Source: JAUVKT01 sp942491535
GTDB lineage: Bacteria > Bacteroidota > Bacteroidia > Bacteroidales > VadinHA17
NCBI GenBank assembly: GCA_942491535.1
Contig: CALOBV010000026.1
Location: 248,001-312,000 of the forward strand
DNA length: 64,000 nt
Reading direction: 5' to 3'
A program made the position numbers and the translations under genes. The notes under the pieces are model-generated. The model ran no database searches. It worked only from the letters and a program-made list of their open reading frames with translations, and was not told the DNA's origin. This document shows, piece after piece, positions 27,052 to 35,174 of this stretch (position 1 is the stretch's first letter; every line of letters starts with the position of its first letter).

Positions 27052-28311
27052 TTATTCTACTTCCTCTGCATCCGGGTACTTATCAGCGAGATAAGAAATA
27101 GCCACATATTCGCTTAATGCAATCCCTTTCGATACATCACTGTGCTTATAAAATATTTTTATTACAGGGTCGTTTGTTACCTCGTCAGGTCCCCATTCAT
27201 AGTACCATACATCACCATTATACTCAAGATGATCTTCGATCTGATTCTTTGTAACAGGGTCTGCAATATGGCCCATTAGATACTGCTGGTATTCGCCTGA
27301 AAGGCTCATAAATTTCCTGGCCCAGCCACTTTCTATAATGACTCTACGACCCACTCCTGACATGTCTATTTTCTCCATGGTTTCGAGGTTAATACCAGGT
27401 TCCTTAATTGCCTGGAGCATTTCTTCGAGCATATCATCTATCATTGTCTGTAATTCGTCAGCCATTTTATGTATTTGCATGATATCCTCAGAAGCACTGT
27501 TTTCAGGATATGCCAGGATCATGGAAGTCTTAGCTTCAATCTCATTTACGCGCTCTTCATTCAATATTGCCTCAGTCCTGTAGGCTTCCAGCTGATTTTT
27601 TGTCAATTTAGCGTTATTAATCAGCAGGATCAGGGCAAGGCCAACAAGAACCATAACAATATATGGCAGGCCCACCTTCTCCCCTTTAGCTTTTTGAAAA
27701 GCATTTACGGTGTACAGGGGAACGAAACCTATCAATAATACTGCCATACCAATTGTTAGTATTAATCCGGTGCCTGTCCAGTGCTGGACTTTAAAAACAG
27801 CACCTACAAGCAGAATAGATATTGTCAGATAACCAACCAGAGGGTAAATAATGTTCTTTTTTTCAACCTGTTCCCTCCGCGTGATAATAAAATAGAGTGG
27901 AAGAAATACGAGTACAATAGCCAGGAGGCCCAGTGTAAGTGCCATTCCGGCTCCTGGCCAGTGCATCTTTTTAGCTAGTGTTCCGAAAAGCATAATAAAT
28001 GCTGATACCAGTCCGATAACATAAGTTGTTTTTTTCATTTTTTGAAATTTTTTATCAAGAAGTAAAAGTGTATGATGCTCTATCTCCTTAAGCCTGTATT
28101 CGCCAACAGAATCCAGAACCTGTGAGTAAGAAGTTTCGAAGTCCTTGCCGGTCTCCATCCCTTCTTCAATAAGACAGCATATATGGTCGAGCAAATCATC
28201 GATCAGCCTGTCGTAGGTCATTCCACGGGCTTTCAGATCAGATTCTATTCGCTCAATATTATCGTCGATGATAATCTCTATCATCTCAGGCGGGTGTGGG
28301 CTTAAGGACAT
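27052..28311 (-). CDS. HAAS-domain membrane protein with duplicated GldL-like segments
   Basis: 419 residues. The N-terminal ~75 residues form a helical HAAS/DUF1700-type domain (MTYDRLIDDLLDHICCLIEEGMETG), the usual partner of PadR repressors. Two homologous membrane units follow: AKKMHWPGAGMALTLGLL and FKVQHWTGTGLILTIGMA, each with flanking helices and a (F/V)xPLY end. These resemble the GldL signature (F-K-x2-H-x3-G-x-G). A third hydrophobic helix precedes a long soluble C-terminal part (about 240-419), probably extracytoplasmic, of unknown fold. The gene overlaps the end of the PadR gene by 26 bases and is certainly co-transcribed with it. Confidence 0.8.
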   Translation of the reverse strand: MSLSPHPPEMIEIIIDDNIERIESDLKARGMTYDRLIDDLLDHICCLIEEGMETGKDFETSYSQVLDSVGEYRLKEIEHHTLLLLDKKFQKMKKTTYVIGLVSAFIMLFGTLAKKMHWPGAGMALTLGLLAIVLVFLPLYFIITRREQVEKKNIIYPLVGYLTISILLVGAVFKVQHWTGTGLILTIGMAVLLIGFVPLYTVNAFQKAKGEKVGLPYIVMVLVGLALILLINNAKLTKNQLEAYRTEAILNEERVNEIEAKTSMILAYPENSASEDIMQIHKMADELQTMIDDMLEEMLQAIKEPGINLETMEKIDMSGVGRRVIIESGWARKFMSLSGEYQQYLMGHIADPVTKNQIEDHLEYNGDVWYYEWGPDEVTNDPVIKIFYKHSDVSKGIALSEYVAISYLADKYPDAEEVE

Positions 28312-28618
28312 AGGTCAGAGTATTTACATAGTCAAAAAACTCATCAACTTTCTGTTCAGCCCAGCTCCTGCCCACCTCGGTAAGAGAATAATACTTCCGG
28401 ACACGCTTACCTATATATTCTGTCTCGATACTAATGTGTCCATCAGCCTCCAGTTTGTGCAAAACCGGGTAGAGTGCACCGAATGTAAGCTTGATCTTAC
28501 CTGCAGATAGCTCTTCTACTTTTTTGGTCATCTCATAACCATACATCCGGCCATTATCGGCCAACAATTTAAGAACGATCGTTCTCAAGGTACCCTTTAA
28601 CAAATCATTTGATATCAT
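28286..28618 (-). CDS. PadR-family transcriptional regulator
   Basis: About 110 residues from the ATG at 28618. I prefer this start because MISNDLLKGTLRTIVLKLL is the standard PadR N-terminus, and because a consensus promoter ends 5 bases upstream, which rules out the in-frame ATG further 5'. The winged-helix region MYGYEMTKKVEELSAGKIKLTFGALYPVLHKLEADGHI is diagnostic, followed by the dimerisation helix. It likely represses its own operon, including the HAAS membrane protein that follows with a 26-base overlap. The effector is unknown. Confidence 0.93.
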   Translation of the reverse strand: MISNDLLKGTLRTIVLKLLADNGRMYGYEMTKKVEELSAGKIKLTFGALYPVLHKLEADGHISIETEYIGKRVRKYYSLTEVGRSWAEQKVDEFFDYVNTLTYVLKPTPA

Positions 28619-28622
28619 ATTG

Positions 28623-28653
28623 CAAATATACAAGTTTCTTATATATAACCAAA
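28623..28653 (-). promoter_or_regulatory. Consensus promoter of the PadR operon
   Basis: On the minus strand TTTG, exactly 19 bases, then TATATTTG: a perfect match to the Bacteroidota -33/-7 consensus. The last G of the -7 box is 5 bases from the A of the PadR ATG at 28618, so the predicted start site falls at or next to the start codon (leaderless or nearly so). Confidence 0.75.
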
Positions 28654-28720
28654 TTATACATTAAGAAAGTTTAGATGGCTGTGTTGCAGCAATAGTTTAA
28701 ACTTTTTCAACCCCCAACAT

Positions 28721-28990
28721 CTAAAGCCTCTATAGCCTTTAGCCTCTACAGCCTCTAAAGCATCTACAGCCTCTACAGCCTCTACAGCCTCTACAGCCTT
28801 CTACAGCCTCTACAGCCTCTACAGCCTCTACAGCCTCTACAGCCTCTACAGCCTCTACAGCCTCTACAGCCTCTACAGCCTCTACAGCATCTACAGCCTC
28901 TACAGCCTCTACAGCATCTACAGCCTCTACAGCCTCTACAGCCTCTACAGCCTCTACAGCATCTACAGCATCTACAGCCTCTACAGCCTT
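28721..28990. repeat. 9-bp tandem repeat (CTACAGCCT minisatellite)
   Basis: Roughly 27-29 units of CTACAGCCT with scattered variants (CTACAGCAT, CTAAAGCCT, CTATAGCCT). One unit has an extra T near 28800, breaking the frame. Because 9 is a multiple of 3, several frames stay open; the minus strand would encode a Gly-Cys-Arg repeat, which I take as an artefact. It lies between the PadR promoter and tRNA-Pro. No start, signal or domain supports translation. Confidence 0.9.
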
Positions 28991-29152
28991 TTCCTTGATT
29001 TTTCACTCATTCTGGCTCCTCCCTAAATTTGCCCGCCGGGCAAATTATTTACGGTCGGTCCCTTTTTCCCTTTTATCTATTATCTTTTTCCTTTTATCTT
29101 TTATCTTTGTGCCCACAAAACACCCTCCTTCGCATAGCTTAGGAGGGCAGCG

Positions 29153-29226
29153 CGGGGTGTAGCGCAGCCAGGCAGCGCGCTTCGTTCGGGACGAAGAGGT
29201 CGGGAGTTCGAATCTCCCCACCCCGA
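29153..29226 (+). tRNA. tRNA-Pro (anticodon CGG)
   Basis: The acceptor stem CGGGGTG pairs with CACCCCG, followed by discriminator A; CCA is not encoded. The anticodon stem CTTCG/CGAAG encloses TTCGGGA, giving anticodon CGG (codon CCG). D-arm (GCGCAGCCAGGCAGCGC) and T-loop (GTTCGAATC) are canonical. An intrinsic terminator follows 8 bases later. Confidence 0.95.
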
Positions 29227-29234
29227 CAAACACA

Positions 29235-29264
29235 AAAAGCCTGACACAAATGTGTCGGGCTTTT
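29235..29264 (+). terminator. Intrinsic terminator of tRNA-Pro
   Basis: The stem AAAAGCCTGACAC/GTGTCGGGCTTTT (one mismatch, A/T ends) has a short AAAT loop and lies directly behind tRNA-Pro. Confidence 0.85.
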
Positions 29265-29336
29265 GCATTTAGAGCGATGAGAACTTGTTCTCAGGAGCGA
29301 TAAAATGGAAAAGCACGATAAAAGCCGTAGGCTTTC

Positions 29337-29750
29337 AGGCTTTTTATGTTTGAATCAACTCCAAAGGTGATCACGGCTGCGACAAAGCCTGCCGTCGCGC
29401 TACGGACAAGGAGCAGACGTAATCTTGTAAAGAAAAGCCCTGCTGCAAAGAAAGTTTGCAGTAAGGCTTTTTATGTTTGAATCAACTCAAAGGTGATCAC
29501 GGCTGCGACAAAGGAGCAGACGTAATCTTGTAAAGGAAAGCCCTGCTGCAAAGAAAGTTTGCAGTAAGGCTTTTTATGTTTGAATCAACTCCAAAGGTGA
29601 TCACGGCTGCGACAAAGGAGCAGACGTAATCTTGTAAAGAAAAGCCCTGCTGCAAAGAAAGTTTGCAGTAAGGCTTTTTATGTTTGAATTACCCCCTAAG
29701 GAGATCATGCGACCGAAGGGAGCGTAATCTCCCGGAGATCCGGGATTATT
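29337..29750. repeat. Three and a half tandem repeats of about 104 bp, each with a terminator-like hairpin
   Basis: Units run 29338-29463, 29464-29567 and 29568-29670, with a partial, diverged fourth at 29671-29750. Unit 1 has about 23 extra bases (CCTGCCGTCGCGCTACGGAC region). Each full unit has two hairpins: GATCACGGCTGCG...CGTAATC (as minus-strand RNA, arms GATTACG/CGTGATC) and AAAAGCC-TGCTGCAAA/TTTGCAG-GGCTTTT, a strong bidirectional terminator shape. The partial unit carries a related hairpin GAGATCATGCG...CGTAATCTC. Upstream at 29271-29336 there is GAGAACTTGTTCTC flanked by direct GAGCGAT repeats. No reading frame is convincing in 29265-29748. Confidence 0.85.
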
Positions 29751-30174
29751 AGATTAACTGTGCCTTAGCCGATATTTTAGCAGTTCCTCCTGCGTATAAT
29801 CTTGACACGGGGCATTTTTCCTTTGTGGTTAATGAGAGTTCCTTCAGTTTGTTTTCATCCAGTCCCTCACATTTGACCTTACAGTCGAGCTCTATTTCGC
29901 TAATAAAAGGACCGGTCTCATCTTTACCGAGAGTAACTTTGGCCTTTGTATCAATACTTTCGGGATTTAATCCTTCACCTGTAAGCAAGAGCGAAAGGTA
30001 CATAGAGTAACATCCGGCATGTGCTGCACCTATAAGTTCTTCCGGGTTGGTGTCTTTACCATCTTCAAAGCGTGATGCAAATGAATAAGGACCTTCATAA
30101 GCGGTAAATTTCATTATACCCTTTCCCTCTTTGATTTTACCTTTCCACAGTGCCTGTGCATTTGATGTTGACAT
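29749..30174 (-). CDS. OsmC/Ohr-family peroxiredoxin-like protein
   Basis: 141 residues, full length. The family catalytic residues are seen as EELIGAAHAGCYSMYLSLLL (first Cys, with the preceding Glu-Glu) and KEKCPVSRLYAG (second Cys), with an Arg in SFASRFEDG. OsmC/Ohr proteins reduce organic hydroperoxides through this Cys pair in a homodimer. The N-terminal half (ALWKGKIKEGKGIM) is the typical OsmC strand region. Single gene in the cytoplasm; the downstream region ends in the hairpin repeats, which could terminate it. Confidence 0.93.
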   Translation of the reverse strand: MSTSNAQALWKGKIKEGKGIMKFTAYEGPYSFASRFEDGKDTNPEELIGAAHAGCYSMYLSLLLTGEGLNPESIDTKAKVTLGKDETGPFISEIELDCKVKCEGLDENKLKELSLTTKEKCPVSRLYAGGTAKISAKAQLI

Positions 30175-30340
30175 AATAGTTATATTTTAATGGTTAATAA
30201 GAGAATTAAAGGGCTTGATTAATATTTAAATAAAATACCTTATCCCCTCTCTATATATATAACAATCAATAAAAGGTTTAGTTTGAGAAAGCCATGTTGA
30301 TCCAAAGAATCATTGCGTCAATACCCGAACCTTAATAAAG

Positions 30341-30371
30341 CAAAAAGCCCGACCTTTACCAGGACGGGCTA
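30341..30371 (-). terminator. Intrinsic terminator of the RDD gene
   Basis: On the minus strand the stem AGCCCGTCC/GGTCGGGCT (one bulge) is followed by TTTTTG. It lies 27 bases past the RDD stop. Confidence 0.7.
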
Positions 30372-30397
30372 TCAAAAATATTTTTATTCTTGCTATG

Positions 30398-30892
30398 CTA
30401 TTTCTTAACAACCAGGCACGAAGCCATCATATCGTGTAATGCCTGCTTCTTTTCTGTAAGTCCGGCCAGTATATAACCAATATACAGGATTATCCCCGAT
30501 ATAATCTTTCCGAAATACCTTCCCGTAGCTCTTCCAAAGGAAATCTTGTTTCCTTCCATATCTGTTACTTTCAGTCCGAGTGCCATTTTACCCAGTGTAG
30601 CCTGGTTCTTTGATGATTCCATAAGGGCATAATACAACCAGCCCATAATAAGTATTACAAGAACAAGTCCTGCAATAGAGCCCAATATTCCCATTACGCC
30701 CATAGCTATATTCTCCGTCTCATCAGGATGCTCGCTAATTCCGATGGCAGAAAAAACTACCCCTCCGATAAATGGTAGCGACACGATGAAACCGGCAAGA
30801 CTTAAGACTATATCGTCAATAATATAAGCAACAAAACGAAGCCAGAAACCGGCGTATCTTACTTCGTTGTTTTCTTCAGGTAATGTTTCCAT
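30398..30892 (-). CDS. RDD-family membrane protein
   Basis: About 164 residues from the ATG at 30892; the frame is open for 81 more bases upstream, but METLPEENNEVRYAGFWLRFVAYIIDD is the usual RDD opening. The R-x-x-A-x-x-I-D-x-x-(I/V) motif that names the family is seen (RFVAYIIDDIVL). Three to four membrane helices follow, with the second conserved block LGKMALGLKVTDMEGNKISFGRATGRYFGK. Function is unknown for most members; some act in Na+/H+ or stress tolerance. Single gene with its own terminator. Confidence 0.88.
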   Translation of the reverse strand: METLPEENNEVRYAGFWLRFVAYIIDDIVLSLAGFIVSLPFIGGVVFSAIGISEHPDETENIAMGVMGILGSIAGLVLVILIMGWLYYALMESSKNQATLGKMALGLKVTDMEGNKISFGRATGRYFGKIISGIILYIGYILAGLTEKKQALHDMMASCLVVKK

Positions 30893-31041
30893 TTTATTTT
30901 TTTTAGTTAGATTGTTCTGTAAATATATTATTTTTTGATCATAATTACTTCCAAATATTGTACAATAAGACACGGATAATATTCTAATATCCTTATTCCA
31001 ATATTCTTAGCATATGAAAATATATTCTCTATAGCCTCAAT

Positions 31042-31887
31042 TTATGTAGTTTTCCTGGCAGATCTCTTGCCAGAATACTTATACCAGACAAAGCCTCCCA
31101 CAAGGAATATCCCGAGTAAGACTATAATTACCGGGGCACTTGGAACATCAAGCTTCAGCGACAGGAGCAGCCCAATAAAACTGGCTACAATACCGGCAAT
31201 CCAGCCAGTAATTAACTTTGGCATCCATCCTCCTGACACAAAGGCAGAAAGAGATGCCGGCAGAATCAGAAAGGCAAAGACAGTTAAAATACCTGCCATA
31301 CTAACCGCTTCTACTACAACCAGTCCAAAAGAAAAATAGAAAAGAAAATCCCACAGCCTGGGGTTCTTAAGATTCTTACATGCATCCTGGAAGCTATCGG
31401 TTATCATTAAAAATTTCTTCCTGAATATTATATGGAAAATCCCCACCAATACTACTACTACAGCAAGCTTATAAACCTGGAACCATGAAACCCAGAGAAT
31501 CGAACCTACCAGCATATCATGAACGTGGACATCTCCTCCTGCACCCTTATCCAGTAGAATAACAGTAAGTGTTGTTGCAACCGCATATGCAATACCGATT
31601 ATGGCTTCAAGAGGAATAGCAATTTTCTTATGCCTCAACAATGTAAATGCAAAAGATGCAAGAGAAATAAATCCCAGTGAGAAGACATAAGGCCAGAAAC
31701 CATGTGCCTCGTGATCCATATGTAAGAGCACCAATCCGGTTGCAGAGCCCAGGGCAGCAATAGAAGCAAGAGCAATATCAATAAAAATAATCTCCCTTTT
31801 GATTACATGTATTCCAAAATATACATTGATTAACACAATAAGTACACATGCAATAAGTGGGGGCAGTATAAAACCAATTGACATCAT
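31042..31887 (-). CDS. Metal ABC transporter permease (ZnuB/MntB family), second copy
   Basis: 281 residues with about eight membrane helices (VIKREIIFIDIALASIAALGSATGLVLL is the typical FIDIALAQ block; EAIIGIAYAVATTLTVILL is the EA-loop-type coupling region). It would form the Zn/Mn/Fe channel as a heterodimer with the neighbouring permease, which starts 3 bases upstream. A His-containing loop (HMDHEAHGFWP) is present. Last gene of the operon. No ATP-binding subunit gene is nearby. Confidence 0.9.
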   Translation of the reverse strand: MMSIGFILPPLIACVLIVLINVYFGIHVIKREIIFIDIALASIAALGSATGLVLLHMDHEAHGFWPYVFSLGFISLASFAFTLLRHKKIAIPLEAIIGIAYAVATTLTVILLDKGAGGDVHVHDMLVGSILWVSWFQVYKLAVVVVLVGIFHIIFRKKFLMITDSFQDACKNLKNPRLWDFLFYFSFGLVVVEAVSMAGILTVFAFLILPASLSAFVSGGWMPKLITGWIAGIVASFIGLLLSLKLDVPSAPVIIVLLGIFLVGGFVWYKYSGKRSARKTT

Positions 31888-31890
31888 AGA

Positions 31891-32742
31891 CTAATTATTT
31901 GAGATTATTCCGTTCTTACTTCCTGTCCGGTCTATATACAAACGAACAAAAGCAGCCAGGTAGGCAGATACTCCAATCAGACTTACTATTGCAGGACCGT
32001 TTGATATGTTAAGCGAATAGGATAAATAAATTCCTACAAGTGAGCCTATGGAACCGATTATCCAGCTCCAGATAATCCTTTTTCGCCAATCAGAAACAAA
32101 AGCCCTTGCAATAGAAGCTGGTCCGATTAATAACATAAAAACGAGAAAAATACCCATTATAGGTACTGCCTTTACTATAATCACTCCAAAGGTGATATAG
32201 AATACGAGGTCGTAGATTCTTGCCTGCCTTAAATTTATCGTTTTACCAGTTTCTCCCTCTGTTACTCCTCTTATCTTACTGCCCATAAAAAGATGAATAA
32301 GCATTACCGGTACAAACAATATAATACAGTTAATAATGGTTTTCCAGGTTACCCATAACACATTTCCGGTAATCGTCTTTGTTATATAGTTTGATCCCCC
32401 GGGGATCATATCAGCAAGAAGAAGTGCCATCCCCAGTGCAACACAATAGAAAATACCTATAATAGCTTCCTGAGGCAGTAATTGTTTCTTCACCCTCATC
32501 AGAGAGAATAATCCAAGTATTACAATGGTAAACAGGTAAGAAATAAGCTGAGTACTTATCGAGTCCTCGGCGAAACCCAATAAAATCCCTATCATGGTTC
32601 CAAGTGCAGCTATCTGAGCTACTGCAATGTCAATAAACACTATTCCCCTGGTAAGAATATGGTTCCCAAAGTAGCTTAGGATACCTGCCAGGATAATACA
32701 AGCTACAATAGGAGGAAGAAGAAATATAATATTTTCTAACAT
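31891..32742 (-). CDS. Metal ABC transporter permease (ZnuB/MntB family), first copy
   Basis: 283 residues, about eight membrane helices, with the family blocks HILTRGIVFIDIAVAQIAALGTMIG and PQEAIIGIFYCVALGMALLLADMIP. Together with the next gene it would form the membrane channel of a Zn/Mn-type uptake system. Its ATG is 1 base from the stop codon that the substrate-binding gene would have if its frameshift were repaired (stop at 32744-32746), showing the original coupling of the two genes. Confidence 0.9.
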   Translation of the reverse strand: MLENIIFLLPPIVACIILAGILSYFGNHILTRGIVFIDIAVAQIAALGTMIGILLGFAEDSISTQLISYLFTIVILGLFSLMRVKKQLLPQEAIIGIFYCVALGMALLLADMIPGGSNYITKTITGNVLWVTWKTIINCIILFVPVMLIHLFMGSKIRGVTEGETGKTINLRQARIYDLVFYITFGVIIVKAVPIMGIFLVFMLLIGPASIARAFVSDWRKRIIWSWIIGSIGSLVGIYLSYSLNISNGPAIVSLIGVSAYLAAFVRLYIDRTGSKNGIISNN

Positions 32743-32844
32743 ATCAGAGACTTGATTTTACCTGCTTAATCCAGTAATCCATCAGCTCAAAGTTATCGTT
32801 AATGCCCAGTTCACTATTTACAAACAATGGCAGGTAAACGGCTT

Positions 32845-33780
32845 TTATACCAGTCTTATCCTTATCATCTGTGGTGACTTCTTCTCAAAATAGCTGGCAA
32901 CAAGCATCATATCAATATTTTGTTCCTTTATCAGGTTTACCATATACTGAACATGCTTTGCAGAAGGCGGGATGCCTGGTTTGGGCTCAATAAATCCAAC
33001 TATTTCGAGTCCGAAAACATCCGAAAAATAAGCCCAGTTCTTATGGTAAGCTATTACCTTCTTCCCTCTGAAGGGTAGTGCTTCCTGAAGCCATCCTCCG
33101 AGGTCATCAATCAGCTTATGGCCCTCATATTCCTTTTCGAGAAAATCAAAAAGAGTTTCATTTTGTAATAACTGAGTAAGTGTCTCTCCTCCAAAAATAT
33201 CGATCAGCTTGTCGCCAAAGAGAGCCCTGTCGACTTTATCAATAAACTCATCCCTGTTAGCTTTGTAGTAATCAGCATTTGAAGGATCAACCTTGATTAA
33301 ACCAATTGTAATATTTCGTGCTATTATTTTCCAGTTAACCGGACTTGTATTAATATGAGGATTACCCATCAGGTGGACATCGCCCTCAGATCTATCGGCC
33401 TTTGTTACTTTCTCAAGGATATTAACTCCGTGAGACGCTGATACAAAGCCTATAGCACCATCCATAATATCCTTGTTACGGGCTTTATCAAGCAAAGTAA
33501 CCGACCATTGTTCAAGATCCAGGCCTGTTGTAACCCACATATCAGCCTTATTCAGCATCATTGCATAGCTCGGCTTTGGTGGAATAAAATGCGGATCTGA
33601 CTCTCCCTGTGAAATATTTTCGATTACAGCCTTCTCCTTTGCAATCTCCTTTGCAATAGAAGCATAGTCTGAGAAAGAGCAAACGATTCGTATCTGAGAT
33701 TCGCCAATTGCCGACGAAGTAATAACTCCTGTTAGTAACAGTGTTATAACGATCATAAATTTCCTGATTCTTTTTTTCAT
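32845..33780 (-). pseudogene. Metal-binding periplasmic protein (ZnuA-like), 3' end frameshifted
   Basis: 311 residues from the ATG at 33780, chosen because it opens a signal peptide (MKKRIRKFMIVITLLLTGVIT); 108 bases of open frame upstream are unlikely to be coding. Cluster A-I metal-binding features: His in SDPHFIPPKPS, NPHINTSP and IAYHKNWAYF. After SPQMI the frame changes: the next 39 codons of the expected C-terminus (DKTGIKAVYLPLFVNSELG and beyond) are intact in the -1 frame and end at 32744-32746. One base added near 32860-32864 (in AAGG on the minus strand) restores about 345 residues. The missing tail should contain the fourth metal-ligand region. It is either a true mutation or a base-calling error. 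Confidence 0.85.
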
Positions 33781-33805
33781 TTTATTTTGTATTATTTTTT
33801 CCTTA

Positions 33806-35083
33806 TTAATATGCGTCATGTTTATGTGGTCCCATCGCCCATGAGAACTGGAACACAAGAGTATGATTTGAACGATATTGAGCACCACTTTCAGGTAATG
33901 AGTTTATATGCCTGTCATTATATTGATACTGTATTCTATAAAAAACAAATTCGCTCTGCCAGAAATCGACATTAAATGTGTAATCCCATTCGTACTGTGT
34001 ATTATCTACCGGTATTTCAGAGTAGCCCACTCTTCCACCTATCCAGACCCTGGTATTAAGTTTATTATGGAAAAGTGAGTAAAAGCCCTTGCTTCTTACA
34101 ATACCTGCATCAGTTTCAGTATATCCGTACAGTAATTCTGTTTTTATATCAAGTGATTTATATTTTGAGCGTTCCGGAGGCTCCCACTTGTAGTGCAAGC
34201 CAAAACTGCCCATATAAGTATTATTATCATCTATAAGATCATTATGCCCTGCCATTGCACTCAGGGTATATTCAAAATACGAAGCATCTGAGATATCGTA
34301 GTAGTTTTTAAAATGACCTACATAGGCCATATTTACACTCTCTTCAGAATAATAACTATAGTTATCATTAATATTTACGGTGGCAATATCAAGCGAACTG
34401 GCATCAGAGAATAAGAGGGTAGGTAACAGGAAATTCACAGATACACCCATCCCGTTAAAACCATCCAGTCCGAAATAATTTACCGATGCCCGTGGCCGGT
34501 CAAATTGTGGAAGGGCATGTGTATGATGCCTGTTAAGAAGTCCGAATTCGGGAAAGAATATACCGCCCTTTATAGACATGTTCAGGGGAAGGTTTATAAG
34601 CTCAAGATATAACTCCTCAATTGAGACCCCATCCTCTGTAATATCCATAAAGGCCTTTCCCCTGGCATATGGATCCAGAGGAGCTACAAATGATAGCTCC
34701 AGGCTCCTCATATAAAGGCCGTTCGAACCATGTGTGCGATCTCCCGGTTCAGTGGTAGGCTTATCGTCAATGCTTGAAACAGAACCAAAGAAATCTCCAA
34801 GAACACTGATATTTGGGTTTAATCCTTGCTGTTGACGTATTCCACTTGAAAATTTCTTGGAAATATCTACCTCATCTTTTTTAGACCTGTTACTGAGCTG
34901 ATCGGCTTCATCAAGAAGTTTTTTTAGCTCATCTTCCTTCTTTTGGACCAATACTATATCCTCTAAGGCCTCAATTCGTTTTATTAATAAATCAATTTTG
35001 GTGGAATCGCTTTTTAGTGGATCCTGTCCCTGAGCAAGAGGCAGAATCATTATCATAATTATAAAAAATATAGAAAATCTCAT
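33806..35083 (-). CDS. Outer-membrane beta-barrel protein of the metal-uptake operon
   Basis: 425 residues. A Sec signal peptide (about 1-19, ending AQG) is followed by a coiled-coil-like segment (about 27-70, LLIKRIEALEDIVLVQKKEDELKKLL) and then a porin-like barrel with alternating aromatic strands. It ends with a His-rich tail (MGPHKHDAY). The N-terminal coiled coil plus barrel resembles phosphate-selective-porin-type proteins. Located 25 bases before the ZnuA-like gene, it probably passes zinc or another metal across the outer membrane; that role is inferred from position and from its His residues (HHTHALPQF). Confidence 0.78.
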   Translation of the reverse strand: MRFSIFFIIMIMILPLAQGQDPLKSDSTKIDLLIKRIEALEDIVLVQKKEDELKKLLDEADQLSNRSKKDEVDISKKFSSGIRQQQGLNPNISVLGDFFGSVSSIDDKPTTEPGDRTHGSNGLYMRSLELSFVAPLDPYARGKAFMDITEDGVSIEELYLELINLPLNMSIKGGIFFPEFGLLNRHHTHALPQFDRPRASVNYFGLDGFNGMGVSVNFLLPTLLFSDASSLDIATVNINDNYSYYSEESVNMAYVGHFKNYYDISDASYFEYTLSAMAGHNDLIDDNNTYMGSFGLHYKWEPPERSKYKSLDIKTELLYGYTETDAGIVRSKGFYSLFHNKLNTRVWIGGRVGYSEIPVDNTQYEWDYTFNVDFWQSEFVFYRIQYQYNDRHINSLPESGAQYRSNHTLVFQFSWAMGPHKHDAY

Positions 35084-35174
35084 TTTGATTTGGTTGGTTT
35101 GTATAAAAATTTATTCTAGAACTAAACAGTTCCGAGTTCAAATAGAAAACTAAATTAACAAAGGCAGGGCTTTG

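Noticed and set aside
28791..29006. Open frame encoding a Gly-Cys-Arg repeat protein
   Set aside because: It is a translation of the 9-bp minisatellite; the frame exists only because 9 is a multiple of 3, and no start signal or domain supports it.
29045..29233. Open frame across tRNA-Pro (minus strand, GRFELPTSS...)
   Set aside because: This is the well-known false protein produced by reading a tRNA gene antisense.
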